Of a stretch of DNA of 64,000 nucleotides, positions 1-9,923 are shown piece by piece. The notes under the pieces are model-generated. The model was not told the origin of the DNA. It was given only the letters and a program-made list of their open reading frames with translations, and did not search any database. The DNA comes from JBBECJ01 sp963763325 (GTDB lineage: Bacteria; Chloroflexota; Chloroflexia; Thermomicrobiales; CFX8). Made by a program: the position numbers and the translations under genes. Numbering within the stretch: the first letter of the stretch is position 1; each line of letters opens with the position of its first letter. The stretch is from NCBI GenBank assembly GCA_963763325.1, contig CAVXOL010000011.1:297617-361616 (forward strand). The letters are read 5' to 3'.

Positions 1-594
1 CCACTGACCGCGCCGGGCGTGATACAGCGACCCGGCGACGCCGACAAGGAAGATCGCCTCGCTGTAGGCGACCGAGAAGAAGAACGCGCTCGGGAAGAGC
101 AGCAGAAACCCGACCGTCCGCCAGGCAATCGTCTCGCTGAAGTCGCGCCTGACGAGCAGGAAGACGTAGATGACGCCGACGATCAGCGCGAAGAAGTTGA
201 CGATGACACCAGCCTTGACGTCGCCGGGGCCGGGGATCAGGTCGTTGGCCCAGCGCATGAGCAGCGCGTACATCGGGAAGAACGCGATCGTCGAGGGCTG
301 GTCGGGCGTGTAGGTGTAGCCGTTGGCGGCGATCTGCTGGTAAGAGGCGGTGTCCCAGCAGGCGGAGTAGTTCCACGGCTGCGGGACGAGCACGCCGCAG
401 GTCATGTAGCCGACCTGGTCGAGGATGTACGAGTAGGCCAGGATCGCCAGCCGCCAGACGGTGACGATGCCGACCAGCCCGGCCAGGACCTGCGAAGAGA
501 TCCGTTCCGGCGTCCGCGACGGCTCGGTGCGCCCAACGAGAACGGTCAACCAGCGGTCGAACGTCGCCGCTCGCGTACTCAGCCGCTCACGCAT
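1..594 (-). CDS. PIG-V-like membrane mannosyltransferase (partial, C-terminus off the window)
   Basis: The frame is open from an ATG at 594 to the window edge, giving the first 198 residues of a polytopic membrane protein. After a basic N-terminus (MRERLSTRAATFDRWL) comes a hydrophobic segment at about residues 35-55, then an outside loop with CWDTASYQQIAANGY, then STIAFFPMYALLMRW, and helices ending in LFPSAFFFSVAYSEAIFL. The W-D-x-x-x-Y loop, the F-F-P-x-Y motif and the FPSAFF...YSEAIFL helix are the pattern of bacterial relatives of GPI mannosyltransferase 2 (PIG-V), which use polyprenyl-phosphate mannose on the outer membrane face. The acceptor cannot be read from sequence. A generic GT-C dolichyl-mannosyltransferase is the alternative. 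Confidence 0.6.
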   Translation of the reverse strand, partial: MRERLSTRAATFDRWLTVLVGRTEPSRTPERISSQVLAGLVGIVTVWRLAILAYSYILDQVGYMTCGVLVPQPWNYSACWDTASYQQIAANGYTYTPDQPSTIAFFPMYALLMRWANDLIPGPGDVKAGVIVNFFALIVGVIYVFLLVRRDFSETIAWRTVGFLLLFPSAFFFSVAYSEAIFLVGVAGSLYHARRGQW

Positions 595-691
595 GGTCAG
601 ATCGTTGCATGCCCCCGCATTCCTCCCGGTCGCGAAGTCTAACCCGCCGGGTCGCGCTGCTGCGCGGGCTGCGGTAGGATGCGCGGGACGG

Positions 692-777
692 AGGGGATAG
701 GGAACACGGGACAGGGGACAGGAGTTCACCCGCTGTTTCAAGGCTCCTGTTCCCTGTCCCGCAATTCCCTATCCCCT
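692..777. repeat. Long inverted repeat upstream of the ComD-like gene
   Basis: Arms of about 32 bases (692-723 and 744-777) pair almost perfectly around a 20-base loop. The arms consist of short GGGATAGGGAA / GGGACAGGGGACAGGAG units. The repeat ends 15 bases before the next start codon, so it lies in the probable leader. It resembles the other dispersed palindromes of this genome in layout but not in sequence. Confidence 0.75.
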
Positions 778-792
778 GAGAAAGGTCGAACG

Positions 793-1305
793 ATGCCTGT
801 TTCGGTCAAGAGTTCGCAGATCATCTACGACGCCCTCAAGGGGAATGGCGTCAAGATCATGTCGGCGCTACCGGAGACCTGGCTGGTCCACCTGATCCGG
901 ATGGCGGACGACGATCCGGAGATGACGCTCGTTCGGCTGGCGAAGGAGGAGGAGGGCGTCGGCATCTCGGCCGGCGCGCACCTGGCCGGCGTCAAGTCGG
1001 CGATGCTGATGCAGAACCACGGCTTCCTGGCCAGCGTCAACGGCATCGTCTCGCTGGCGCACCTCTACAAGATCCCGCTGACGATGCTGATCTCGTATCG
1101 CGGCGAGTTCGGCGAGCCGGACCCGTGGCAGACCCAGGGTGGTGGCGCGACGCTGCCGGTGCTCGACTCGCTCGGCATTCCGTGGGAGCGGCTGGATGAT
1201 CCCGGCCACGTCGAGCGGCGCATCCGCAAGGCGATGGTACTGGCCGAGTCTGCTCACAAGCCGGTCGCATTGCTGTTGTGCCGCGACCTGATGTGGGAAG
1301 ACTGA
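793..1305 (+). CDS. Sulfopyruvate decarboxylase alpha-subunit-like TPP protein
   Basis: A 170-residue protein matching the N-terminal pyrimidine-binding domain of thiamine-diphosphate decarboxylases of the ComD / phosphonopyruvate decarboxylase type. Family landmarks include the start region SSQIIYDALKGNGVKIMSALPE, the glutamate-rich KEEEGVGISAGAHLAG (its Glu is the usual TPP-activating residue), LMQNHGFLASVNGI, and YRGEFGEPDPWQTQGG. The ATG at 793 is preferred over upstream in-frame codons because GAAAGG precedes it. ComD normally pairs with a separate beta subunit that binds the diphosphate; no beta gene is visible here, and the next gene is a cyclase. Substrate unknown: sulfopyruvate, phosphonopyruvate or another 2-oxo acid. 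Confidence 0.7.
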   Translation: MPVSVKSSQIIYDALKGNGVKIMSALPETWLVHLIRMADDDPEMTLVRLAKEEEGVGISAGAHLAGVKSAMLMQNHGFLASVNGIVSLAHLYKIPLTMLISYRGEFGEPDPWQTQGGGATLPVLDSLGIPWERLDDPGHVERRIRKAMVLAESAHKPVALLLCRDLMWED

Positions 1306-1358
1306 GGCGGCGGGAATCGGGGTTCGGGAATCGGGAATCGTTGAACTGGAGGGTTGCC

Positions 1359-2126
1359 ATGTCGGTGTTGGAGCAGTTGGTTGCGGGGTTGGGTTCTGGA
1401 GCGGTGCGGGTCGTCGATCTGACGCAGCCGTTGGGGGAGGACACGCCGGTTATTGCGCTGCCGAACATCTTCGCGCCGTCGCCGGGGTTGTCGGTTGAGG
1501 AGATCTCGCGTTACGACGATCGTGGGCCGGGCTGGTACTGGAACACGATCACGCTCGGCGAGCACACTGGGACGCACTTCGACGCTCCGATCCACTGGGT
1601 GACCGGCAAGGACCTGCCCGATAACGCGACCGACACGATTCCGGCCGGCCGGTTCGTTGGCCCTGCCTGTGTGCTCGACTTCTCGCGGGAGTCGGCCGAG
1701 AATCCTGACTTCCTGCTGATGCCGGAGCATATCGAAGCCTGGGAAGCGGAGTACGGGCGGATTCCGGCTGGATCATGGGCGCTCTTCCGCACCGATTGGA
1801 GCAAGCGGACCGACCCGGCTGCCTTCTTCAACGCCGACGAGAACGGCCCGCACACACCCGGTCCGCACCAGTCGGCTGTCGAGCTGCTGGTCGAGCGCGA
1901 TGTGCTTGGCTTTGGCGTTGAGACGGTCGGTACCGATGCCGGCCAGGCCGGGATGTTCGACCCGCCCTTCCCCTGCCACACCTTCATGCACGGCGCCGGT
2001 AAATTCGGCCTCGCCTCACTCGCTAACCTCGACCAGCTTCCGCCGGTCGGAGCCGTCGTGATTGCCGCGCCGTTGAAGATCGTGAATGGGAGTGGGAGTC
2101 CGGTGCGGGTGCTGGCGTTGGTGTAG
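1359..2126 (+). CDS. Cyclase / kynurenine formamidase-like metal hydrolase
   Basis: A 255-residue protein of the cyclase (KynB-like) family. It carries the zinc-binding signature HTGTHFDAPIHW near residue 70, a typical H-x-G-T-H-x-D-x-P-x-H, and a late TDAGQAGMFDPPFPCH segment containing the catalytic His region. Members hydrolyse N-formylkynurenine, isatin or other cyclic amides and lactones. The start is set by GGAGG seven bases before the ATG. It begins 53 bases after the ComD-like gene on the same strand, so the two may be co-transcribed and could act on successive intermediates; that link is inference. A GGGAATCGGGAATCG-type dispersed repeat lies in the gap. Confidence 0.8.
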   Translation: MSVLEQLVAGLGSGAVRVVDLTQPLGEDTPVIALPNIFAPSPGLSVEEISRYDDRGPGWYWNTITLGEHTGTHFDAPIHWVTGKDLPDNATDTIPAGRFVGPACVLDFSRESAENPDFLLMPEHIEAWEAEYGRIPAGSWALFRTDWSKRTDPAAFFNADENGPHTPGPHQSAVELLVERDVLGFGVETVGTDAGQAGMFDPPFPCHTFMHGAGKFGLASLANLDQLPPVGAVVIAAPLKIVNGSGSPVRVLALV

Positions 2127-2207
2127 GCGAGCGGGCCTCGACTCCCCGAGCGGCGCCGTCCCTGCGGCACTCGGCTCGATGCCCGAGCCCCTGAAGGTGA
2201 GCTCGCC

Positions 2208-3179
2208 TTACTCAGACCGCGTCTTGACCGGCACGACGATGCGCGGCTTCTCTTCGTAGGCGTCCATCTCGGTCGTCTGGTAGACGTAGGCGGCGCCTTC
2301 GGCGGATGAGGCGGCGGCGGCGTTGCCGTCCTTGTCCATCGCGACGATGTTCATGACGTTCATGCGTTCGGCGTAGGGGTCGACGAGGTGGGAGAGGTCT
2401 TCCATCGCCGTCTTGAGGGCTTCTTCGAGCGACATCCCGAAGCGCATGTAGGTGACGACGCTGTGGGCCGAGCAGGCGCGGATCGCCATCTCGCCGCGTC
2501 CGGTGCAGGCGGCGGCTCCGTAGCGGTTATCGGCGTAGTTGCCGGCGCCGATAACCGGCGAGTCTCCGAGACGGCCCGGCCACTTGAAGCCCCAGCCGGA
2601 GGTCGAGACGGCGCAGGCGATGTTGCCGTCCATGTCCTTCGCCATCACGTTCGTCGTCCCGAAGATGCGGTCGTGGAGCAGTTCTTTCCAGTTACGGACG
2701 GTGCCCATGTAGGTGCTGTACTGGTCCTCGTACATGTTGCTGGCCGTCTCGACGTCGCCGACGATCCGTGCGCGCCAGAGCTCTTCAGACTCCGGCGTCA
2801 GCAGATTGCTGGTCTCGAAGCCGTGGGTCTTGGCGAATAGTTCGGCGCCCTCGCCGACGAGCATGACGTGTGGCGTCTCTTCCATGACCTTGCGGGCGAT
2901 GTCGATCGGGTTCGGGTAGCCCTTGATCGCGCCGACAGCGCCGGTCGCCAGTGTCCGGCCGTCCATGATCGTCGCGTCGAGCTCGACCTCGCCGAGGACG
3001 TTCGGGACGCCGCCGGTGCCGACGCCCTGGTCGTCGAGGTTGTCCTCGACGCAGCGGACGGCGGCGATTGCGGCGTCCATCGCCGTCCCGCCGTTGCGCA
3101 GGATCTCGATCCCGGCCGCGAAGCCGACTCGCGCGTTCGCGCTGCCGGCCAGGTAGCCGACCTTGCCGTTGGTTGCCAT
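2208..3179 (-). CDS. Isoaspartyl peptidase / asparaginase-2 family Ntn hydrolase
   Basis: A 323-residue precursor of the N-terminal nucleophile hydrolase family that includes plant-type asparaginase and glycosylasparaginase. The autoprocessing site is in RIFGTTNVMAKDMDGNIACA, with Thr175 as predicted nucleophile after cleavage of Gly174-Thr175. SGWGFKWPGRLGDSPVIGAG is the substrate-binding loop that follows in this family. It would hydrolyse beta-aspartyl peptides, asparagine or N-glycosyl asparagine; the short sequence before the cleavage site and TTNV rather than TVG lean toward the glycosylasparaginase branch, but specificity is uncertain. The gene converges on the cyclase and ends 82 bases from it. 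Its start has a GAAGGGGAG ribosome site. Confidence 0.8.
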   Translation of the reverse strand: MATNGKVGYLAGSANARVGFAAGIEILRNGGTAMDAAIAAVRCVEDNLDDQGVGTGGVPNVLGEVELDATIMDGRTLATGAVGAIKGYPNPIDIARKVMEETPHVMLVGEGAELFAKTHGFETSNLLTPESEELWRARIVGDVETASNMYEDQYSTYMGTVRNWKELLHDRIFGTTNVMAKDMDGNIACAVSTSGWGFKWPGRLGDSPVIGAGNYADNRYGAAACTGRGEMAIRACSAHSVVTYMRFGMSLEEALKTAMEDLSHLVDPYAERMNVMNIVAMDKDGNAAAASSAEGAAYVYQTTEMDAYEEKPRIVVPVKTRSE

Positions 3180-3254
3180 GGTGTTTGCTCCCCTTCTCCC
3201 CGTGAAGATCGTTTGACAATGGTTGCGCTAACCGAAGGAAAACCAGTTTTGTTT

Positions 3255-3387
3255 GTCATCCTGAGCCGCAGCGAAGGATCGCCTGGCCTTCGTGACGCGA
3301 GCGGTTTTGGCGGGTGAAGGCCGCTCTACCAATCAACGCGCTCCTGTATCGGACGTTGAGCGATCCTTCGCTGCGGCTCAGGATGAC
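3255..3387. repeat. REP-like palindrome, GTCATCCTGAG family (copy 1)
   Basis: A 26-base left arm (3255-3280) beginning GTCATCCTGAGCCGCAGCGA is matched perfectly in inverse orientation at 3362-3387, with an 81-base variable middle. Two further copies are at 11922-12055 and 20051-21446. It separates divergent genes here. There is no coding potential in 3180-3418. Confidence 0.9.
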
Positions 3388-3418
3388 AGGGGTAACGTCT
3401 CTGTTCCTCCCGTGGCCC

Positions 3419-6400
3419 TTACCCTCCAATCACGATTGCGTCGAGGTTGGCCTCGGCGACGAGCTTGTTGAAGGCTGGGACATCCTTGTCGATCGCGGTG
3501 TTGATGGCGTCGATCTGGGCGTCGACCTGGGCCGAGAGGTCGGCGAAGACCTCGCGGGCCTGCTGGGTCGGGGCCATGTCGGCGCTGGCGATGGCGTTGG
3601 CGACGCGGACGAGCTTCGTGTTGAGCATGACCGGGTAGTGGAGCGTGTCCTTCGGGCTGTTGGCGTTGACCTGGATCAGTTGCGCCTCAGCGGCCGAGAG
3701 CTTGTCATTGAGCGCCCGAGCGGCATCGGCCAGCTTCTTCTCGCCCTTCGGACCCTTTGGCACGCTCGACCCAGCCATCGACCTGATCGCGGACGCGGCG
3801 GACGCGGTTGATGGCGTCGTTCGTCTCCGAGAGCTTGTCGCGGACCTGGAGTAGCAGGTCGTACTGGGTCTGGAACTCCTCAGCGGTCGTCGCGTGGCGC
3901 GGGTCGGGGACGATTTTGAACGGCTGCTCGTGCGTCTCAGGCCCGACGGTCAGCCGCAGCGTGTAGTCGCCGGGGACGACGCGCGGGCCAGTCGTGGCCG
4001 GCTGGTCGCCTCCCTTTGCCTCAAGCTTGGTCGCCTCATCGACACGCATGTCCCAGACAAAGCGGTTGAGGCCGGCGATGGCCGGGATCTTCGGTGTCTT
4101 GTCGTCGTCGTTGCCGTTCCCATTCTCGGTCTTGCTCATGAACGAGCGGATCTCGTTACCGGCGTTGTCGAGGATCGTCAGGCTGAACTCGCTGGATGGC
4201 TTCTCGGCCAGCCAGTAGTAGATTACAACGCCGTCGTCGGGGTTTTGGCCTGCGTCGAGGAAGCGGCGGCGTGGGTTGCCGAACTGGTCCTTCTTCGAGA
4301 CGTAGGTCTGGACGATGCCGGAGACGAAGAGGTAGTTCTTGCCCTGCACCTCGGTGTTGCCGAAGCCGGTCAGCTTTCGCGAGCGGATGGCGGCCTTCGG
4401 CTGGAAGAGGTGGCTGGCCTTCGGCGCCGTGCCGGAGTCGGCGAGCTGACGGACGATCGTCAGGTCGTCCATGATCCAGAATGCGCGACCGTGGGTGCAG
4501 ATCAGCAGCTCGTCGTCCTTGATGATGAGGTCGTGGATTGGGACGACCGGCAGGTTGCCGCCGAGCTTCTGCCAGTTGCCGCCGTCGTCGAACGAGACGT
4601 AGATGCCGGTCTCGGTCCCGGCGTAGAGCAGCCCCTTCGCGGGTCGGGTCCTCGCGGATGACGCGGGTGAAGTCGTCGCCGGGGATGCCGTTGGTGATCT
4701 TCGTCCACGTCTTGCCGTAGTCGTTCGTCTTGTAGAGGTAGGGCTGGAAGTCGTCGCTCTTGTAGCGGGTGGCCGCCAGGTAGGCGGTCGCGGCGTCGTG
4801 CGGCGAGGCTTCGATGATGCTCATCAGCGCCCAGTCGGGGATCGTCGACGGCGTCGCGTCGTCCCAGGTCGGCGCCGCCGTCGCGGGTGACGTGGACGAG
4901 GCCGTCGTCGGAGCCGGCCCAGATGACGCCCGCGTCGAGCGGCGATGGCGCGATCGTGAAGACGGTCGCGTAGACCTCAGCGCCGGAGTTGTCCTTGGTG
5001 ATGTTGCCGCCGGAGGCGTGCATCGTCTCCGGGTCGGCGCGGGTCAGGTCGGGTGAGATGACCTCCCATGCGCGGCCCTCGCTGGTCGTCTTGTGGACGA
5101 CGTGCGAGCCGTAGTAGACGACGGTCGGGTCGTGTGGCGAGTGGACCATCGGCGAGGTCCAGTTGGTGCGGAACTTGTAGTCCTCGGCGCCGTGGCCGCG
5201 CGGGCTCTCCGGCCAGACGGCGATGTCGAGCTCCTGCTTGCGCTCGTGGTCGTAGCGGGTCAGCATCCCCGACTGTGCGCCGGCCAGGATGACGTTCGGG
5301 TTGGTCGGGCTGACGGCGATGTAGCCCGACTCGCCGCCGCCGACCTCGTACCACTCGGTCATCGTGATGGCGTCGTTGTCGGAGCGGCTGATGATGGACA
5401 TCGTCGTGTTGTCCTGCTGGGCGCCGTAGACGCGGTACGGGAACCGGTTGTCGGTCGTCGCGTGATAGAACTCGGCCGTCGGCTGGTTGTAGATCGTCGA
5501 CCAGCTCTCGGCGCCGTTGAGCGAGACGCAGGCGCCGCCGTCACCGCCGAGGATCATCCGCTGGGTGTTGGTGGGGTCGATCCAGAGGTCGTGGTAGTCG
5601 GCGTGCGGGCCGGCCATCACCTGGTAGTTCTTGCCGCCATCGACCGAGCGCCAGATCTCGAAGTTGAGCACCCAGAGCGTGTCGGCGTCCTGCGGGTCGG
5701 CGCGGATGTGGTTGAAGTACCACGGCCGGCCGGTCAGGTTCGTGTCGCTCGTCAGGTGTTCCCAGGTCTGGCCGTAGTCCTCGGAGCGGTAGATGCCGTT
5801 CTTCTTCTCCTCCGGCTGCGACTCGACGATCGCCCAGATGCGTCCCTCGCGGGCGGAGATGGCGACCTCCATCTTGCCCTTGTCGCCGTCGGGCATCCCC
5901 GGCTTGTCGTCCAGCCGCTCCCAGGAGTCGCCGCCGTCGGACGAGCGGTAGATGCCGCTGCCGGGGCCGCCGCTGTCGAGATAGTAGGGGCCGCGCTGGG
6001 CGTCCCAGAAGCAGACGTAGACGTTGCGCGGGTTGTTGCGGATCGAGCGTCACGAAGTTCGCGCCGGCCCGTTCGGAGATGTAGAGGACGCGGTCCCAGG
6101 TCGCGCCGCCGTCCATCGAGCGGTAGAGCCCCCGGTCGGCGCTCGGCCCCCAGGCGCGGCCGAAGGCCGCCACGTAGACGATGTCCGGGTTGGTTGGGTG
6201 GACGGCGATGCGGCCCATGTTCTGGATCTGTGACAGGCCGATGTTCGTCCAGGTCTGTCCGCCGTCGGTGGATTTGTAGATGCCGTCGCCGTGCGAGACG
6301 TTGCCACGGATCGTGGACTCGCCCATCCCGACGTAGATGACGTTCGGGTCGGACGGCGCGATCGCGATCGCCCCAACCGATGCGCGCTTGAAGAAGCCAT

Positions 6401-6575
6401 CCGAGACGTTCTGCCAGTAGGTGCCGGCGTCGTCCGACTTCCAGACCCCACCGCCAGTCGTTCCCATATAAAACAGTGCCTGATTGGTCGGGTGGGCCGT
6501 GACGGTGATACAGCGCCCGCCGCGCGTCGGGCCGATGTTGCGGAAGTCGAGCGATGTGAGAACCTTCTCCATCAT
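3419..6575 (-). pseudogene. VPS10/BNR-repeat (sortilin-like) protein, broken by four frameshifts
   Basis: An ancestral product of about 1,050 residues is spread over three frames with breaks near 6040, 4870, 4637 and 3750, each repairable by one base. The N-terminal 700 residues are repeated bladed-propeller units with BNR/Asp-box motifs (SDDAGTYW, STDGGQTW, SMDGGATW, SEDYGQTW, SVDGGKNY, TNDYGKTW). The C-terminal part carries a Fn3-like beta domain and a final helical segment. Such proteins are common in Chloroflexota and Gemmatimonadota and are usually annotated as VPS10 or glycosyl hydrolase; no active site is evident. I see no export signal at the start (MMEKVLTSLDFRNIGPTRGG). Codon-level conservation across the breaks suggests recent lesions or consensus errors. 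Confidence 0.75.
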
Positions 6576-6690
6576 CCATCCCCTCTGTACCGGGTTCGGT
6601 TAGCCGATGGCAGTGTAAACGAACACGCATGGAAGTCGCTGCAAGCGATCATGCTCTGGTCAAGGACGCCAATTGGAGAACGCCAATCCC

Positions 6691-6796
6691 CGGTGAGCGT
6701 GTTGGCGTGTCGTCTAAACCCCTCGACCCCGGATCTCGTTCTACGATGCATAGGAGGCCGCGGGAGGGGTAATGCCGACACCCAACACGCTCACCG
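6691..6796. repeat. Inverted repeat in the M55 / BNR intergenic gap
   Basis: Arms CGGTGAGCGTGTTGG (6691-6705) and its exact complement (6782-6796) flank 76 bases. The 270 bases between the two neighbouring minus-strand genes contain no plausible gene. The structure could terminate the M55 transcript or be another dispersed palindrome. Confidence 0.6.
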
Positions 6797-6845
6797 AGGA
6801 CTGGCGCTCTTGACTCGGCGTCCCGAGATCCCGAGCTCTCGGCTT

Positions 6846-7697
6846 CTACGCCAGCCAGCTCGCCGGTTCGTAGAGCGCCGAGCGGAGGCCTGCCCAGAGG
6901 TTGCGGTACTGCTCCCAGGGGGTGTCGCCGTGGATGGCGACGGTGACGCCGTCGAGGCGTTCGATGCCCTGGGTGCGGCTGGCGCGTTCGCACTGGGCCA
7001 TGCTGAAGAAGGTGATCTCCAGGCTGAACGGCTGGCCGGGGTCGTAGACCTGGGCGGTCGAGAGGTTCTCCAGCGCCTTCTCGGCGGCGGCGGTGATGGC
7101 CGGGCGGGTCGTCGCGGCCGGGTAGCAGATGGCGGCGTTGCGGCCGGTCGCTTCCTTGACGGCGACCGTCTCGATTCGCTTCGCCGAGGAACGCCTTCGC
7201 TTCGGCCATCGTCGTCGTGTCGCCGGTGACCATGACAACCGGGATGCCGAGCGAGCCGAGGATGGCGGCGTTGAGGCCGGTCTCGCCGTGCGGGCGGCCG
7301 TTGATTCGCAGTTCGTGGATCGCCACGCCGGCAATCGTGTGTGGCGCGATCGCGTCGAGTCGTCTTGGCCATCGCGTGGTAGCCGACGAAGATGGCGGCG
7401 TCGAACGTCTGCGTGTCGGCTCCCTGGAGCTGGCAGTAGTCGCGGGCGTTGGCGCTGCCGGTCATCAGGTTGGCACGCGGGTTGACGTCCTCGAAGAAGA
7501 TGTTGCGCATCGGGCCGTGGCCGTCGGCGACGAGGATGTAGTCGCGCTCCAGCGTTGACGGCGCCCTCGATGGCTGCGTTGGTGTCGCCGGTCATCAGCC
7601 GCCGGCCGCGGTCGTACTCGCGTCCTTCTGCGCCCATCATGTCAGCGTGGACGATGCCGGTGATCCCTTCCATGTCGACCGAGATGTAGACGTTCAT
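6846..7697 (-). pseudogene. M55 D-aminopeptidase (DppA-like), three frameshifts
   Basis: When read through breaks near 7548, 7362 and 7183 the region encodes about 283 residues, matching the usual DppA length. The start MNVYISVDMEGITGI contains the D-x-E zinc-binding motif diagnostic of family M55; DGHGPMRN, YHAMA and HGETGLNAAILGSLGIPV are further family blocks. DppA releases N-terminal D-residues from D-Ala peptides and is often linked to dipeptide uptake, which is not present here. The ATG at 7697 follows GGAGGGG. The C-terminal 115 residues return to the initial frame. The enzyme is probably intact in the organism if the indels are consensus errors. Confidence 0.75.
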
Positions 7698-7786
7698 CTG
7701 CGTTTCCCCTCCCTGATTTCGATGCGTACGCGCTCACTCAGACCTCGTGCGATCGTACTCGATGTTGCCGCGATCCGGGCAAGTCA

Positions 7787-9617
7787 TCAACAGTGCTCGT
7801 CAACAGCTACCTGCGGGTCGTTCGAGATCCGCAAGCTGTGCAATGACCATCCCTGGAACAAGTTGTCAACGAAGCGGCCGGACGACAGTGGTTCTCCGAC
7901 CGCGTCGAGAAGGTCAGGGATCTCACCGCATGCCAGCGCCGTCTGCGCTGCTGCTACAGCGGTCGGCTCGGTGGCGGCGTCCGGAGAACTGAAGCGCGCG
8001 ATTGCCCAGACTGGATCGAGCTGCTTCTCGTGTCCCGGTCTGCCGCGCTCGGTGAGTCGCAGGCGGCTTGCAAGCGGGTCGGCCAGTCCGTAGCGATCGG
8101 CGACGTGCACATCTGTCCCGGCCGCAAAGCCTGACAGGCCGATGTTCCAGGTGAAGGCGACGAGGTCGATATCTGGCTCGAATGATGGCGAAAGTGGATA
8201 CTGCGCTCCCTCGACGATCAGTACTCGTGGGTGCTCCTCTGCGAGAGTCGCGCCAGCCTTGCCCTTCCTGGGTCCAGCCGAGGCTCATCTCCGCGTAGTC
8301 TTCGATCTCGATCGGGTTATGGTGACCGGACAGCAGAACGTAGACACCGCGTTCATCGGCCAGCCCATCCTCGCTGACGGCGTTCTCGTATGGGATCCGC
8401 AGCCAGAACATCGCCGCGAGACTCCATCCCGCGAGGACGACGAGCGCCACACCGACAGGAACGGTTCTCGTCAACGGTCGCTTGTCGAGCGGAGTCCTCA
8501 CCAGCATGACCGGCAGTAGCAGCCCGAAGAGTGTCGGCAACAGAAAGCGTCCGTGCATGAAGTCGCCGCCGACGCGTACGACGTAGACGGCATGGAACAC
8601 GGCGGCTGCGACCGGAGCAAACATCACGAACAGCGCCGGGCGATCGTCGATCTGCCACGCACGCCATCCGGCCAGGCACAGGAACCCGGCCGCGATCAGC
8701 AGTGGCAGCCAGAGGTGGTAGGTGTCGGTGAAATCGCGCAGGTAGATCCAGCCCTGCTCCCAGCGGGCGTCACTGGCTTCCTTGGCGAGGGCAGTGTTCG
8801 GCACGAGTGCCGCGAAGTAGCCCATCCGGAAGAGTTGGTAGGCGAGCGGAATCAACGCGGCTGCCCCGCCGATCGCCAGCGTCCTTCGCATCGTCCCGGC
8901 CCATGACGGCGGGCGGGTGTAGGCGATCAGGCAGATCAGAAAGGCGGCGCTGAAGACGGCCAGATCGGGCCGGACGAGCGGGCCGAGTCCGATGACGACC
9001 GCACTTGCGATCGTCACCCGCGACCATCGGGTGTACTCGTCGTCCGCGAAACACCTACGGACAAGCAGCCAGTACGAGACGCCGAGCCACGCAAACGACA
9101 GCCCACTCTCCAGCCCGGACGTGACGAAGTCCCAGACGACGGGGATAACGGCGAAGATGAGCGCGCCAACCGGGATCAGAACCACTCTCGGGTAAGGGCG
9201 ATGGCCGCAGCCTCGCCCTGCTTGACGCCGGTGCGGTTGGAGCAGGGCGAGGCTGCGGCCATCGCCCCTACCCGAGAGTGGCCTGCTGGGCGGGACATCC
9301 GAAATCCGTTCCGCCAGCCGGCTTGCGGCGGCCATCGCGGCGATCAGGCCGATGAGCGTGAAGGCAATTCCAAGGATGACCGAACCGAGCGGCGTCGGTA
9401 GCCCGATTCCACCCCAGACGGCGAGGATTGCGACCCAGAGCGGGTGGGTGTAGGCCTCGACGCGTTCGCCTTTGTTGAAGACCGGTCCGTTGCCGGCGAG
9501 GATCTGGTCGACGACCCGTAGGGAGATGAAGGCGTCCTCGCTGACCCATCGCTGCCGGTAACCCATGACGGCGATGATGACGACCGGGACGGCTGGTCCC
9601 GCCCAATGACGCAGCAT
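7787..9617 (-). CDS. AftB-like polytopic glycosyltransferase with an embedded palindrome and one frameshift
   Basis: A GT-C-type membrane protein of about 600 residues. The N-terminal VSEDAFISLRVVDQILAG and GPVFNKGERVEAYTHPLW match the loop with the catalytic acidic residue in mycobacterial AftB-type arabinofuranosyltransferases; TSGLESGLSFAWLGVSYWLL and RVGGDFMHGRFLLPTLFG are further family-like blocks. About nine to ten hydrophobic helices follow, then a soluble C-terminal domain. A break near 8265 shifts the frame; the rest continues to a stop at 7787. Residues near 105-140 are encoded by a 100-base palindrome (separate entry). AftB uses decaprenyl-phosphoryl arabinose; the donor in this lineage is not established. 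No glycan cluster surrounds it. Confidence 0.6.
9182..9281. repeat. 100-base palindromic element inside the AftB-like gene
   Basis: Arms 9182-9221 and 9242-9281 are complementary at 39 of 40 positions around a 20-base loop. They begin CCACTCTCGGGTA(A/G)GGGCG. The element lies in the coding strand of the membrane protein and adds roughly 33 residues rich in Arg, Gly and Pro (for example SRPLSGRGDG) between two hydrophobic helices, without stopping the frame. Confidence 0.9.
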
Positions 9618-9923
9618 CGAGATGGCACGCTCCTGTAGCGCTGCATCGCTGGTCGCCAGGGTCGTCGCCTGATGCTGCGGATAGTGTCTCGGTCACGCGG
9701 CGCTGTTCACCCAATCTGATCGTTCCAACGAGCGTCGCGTGTTCGGCAATCGGCCACGCTACCGGCTGGAATTGTCTCATCATCACGACCGGTCGCTGAC
9801 CGGTGGACGACGGTGTCCGTTCAACTCCCCTTGAATGGATCGTCGTATCTGTCATACTGTCACCCACCAGGGATACGCGGGCAGTGCTCGCATACTTTCA
9901 TACAGGAGGGACGGAAGAGCTTC

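Noticed and set aside
19..642. Long plus-strand open frame at the left edge
   Set aside because: It is antisense to a well-formed membrane protein frame; its Arg/Asp-rich composition is a typical high-GC shadow.
5093..6340. 415-codon plus-strand frame opposite the BNR protein
   Set aside because: Its composition (Val/Asp/Arg repeats) is the complement of the propeller repeats, and there is no ribosome site or domain.
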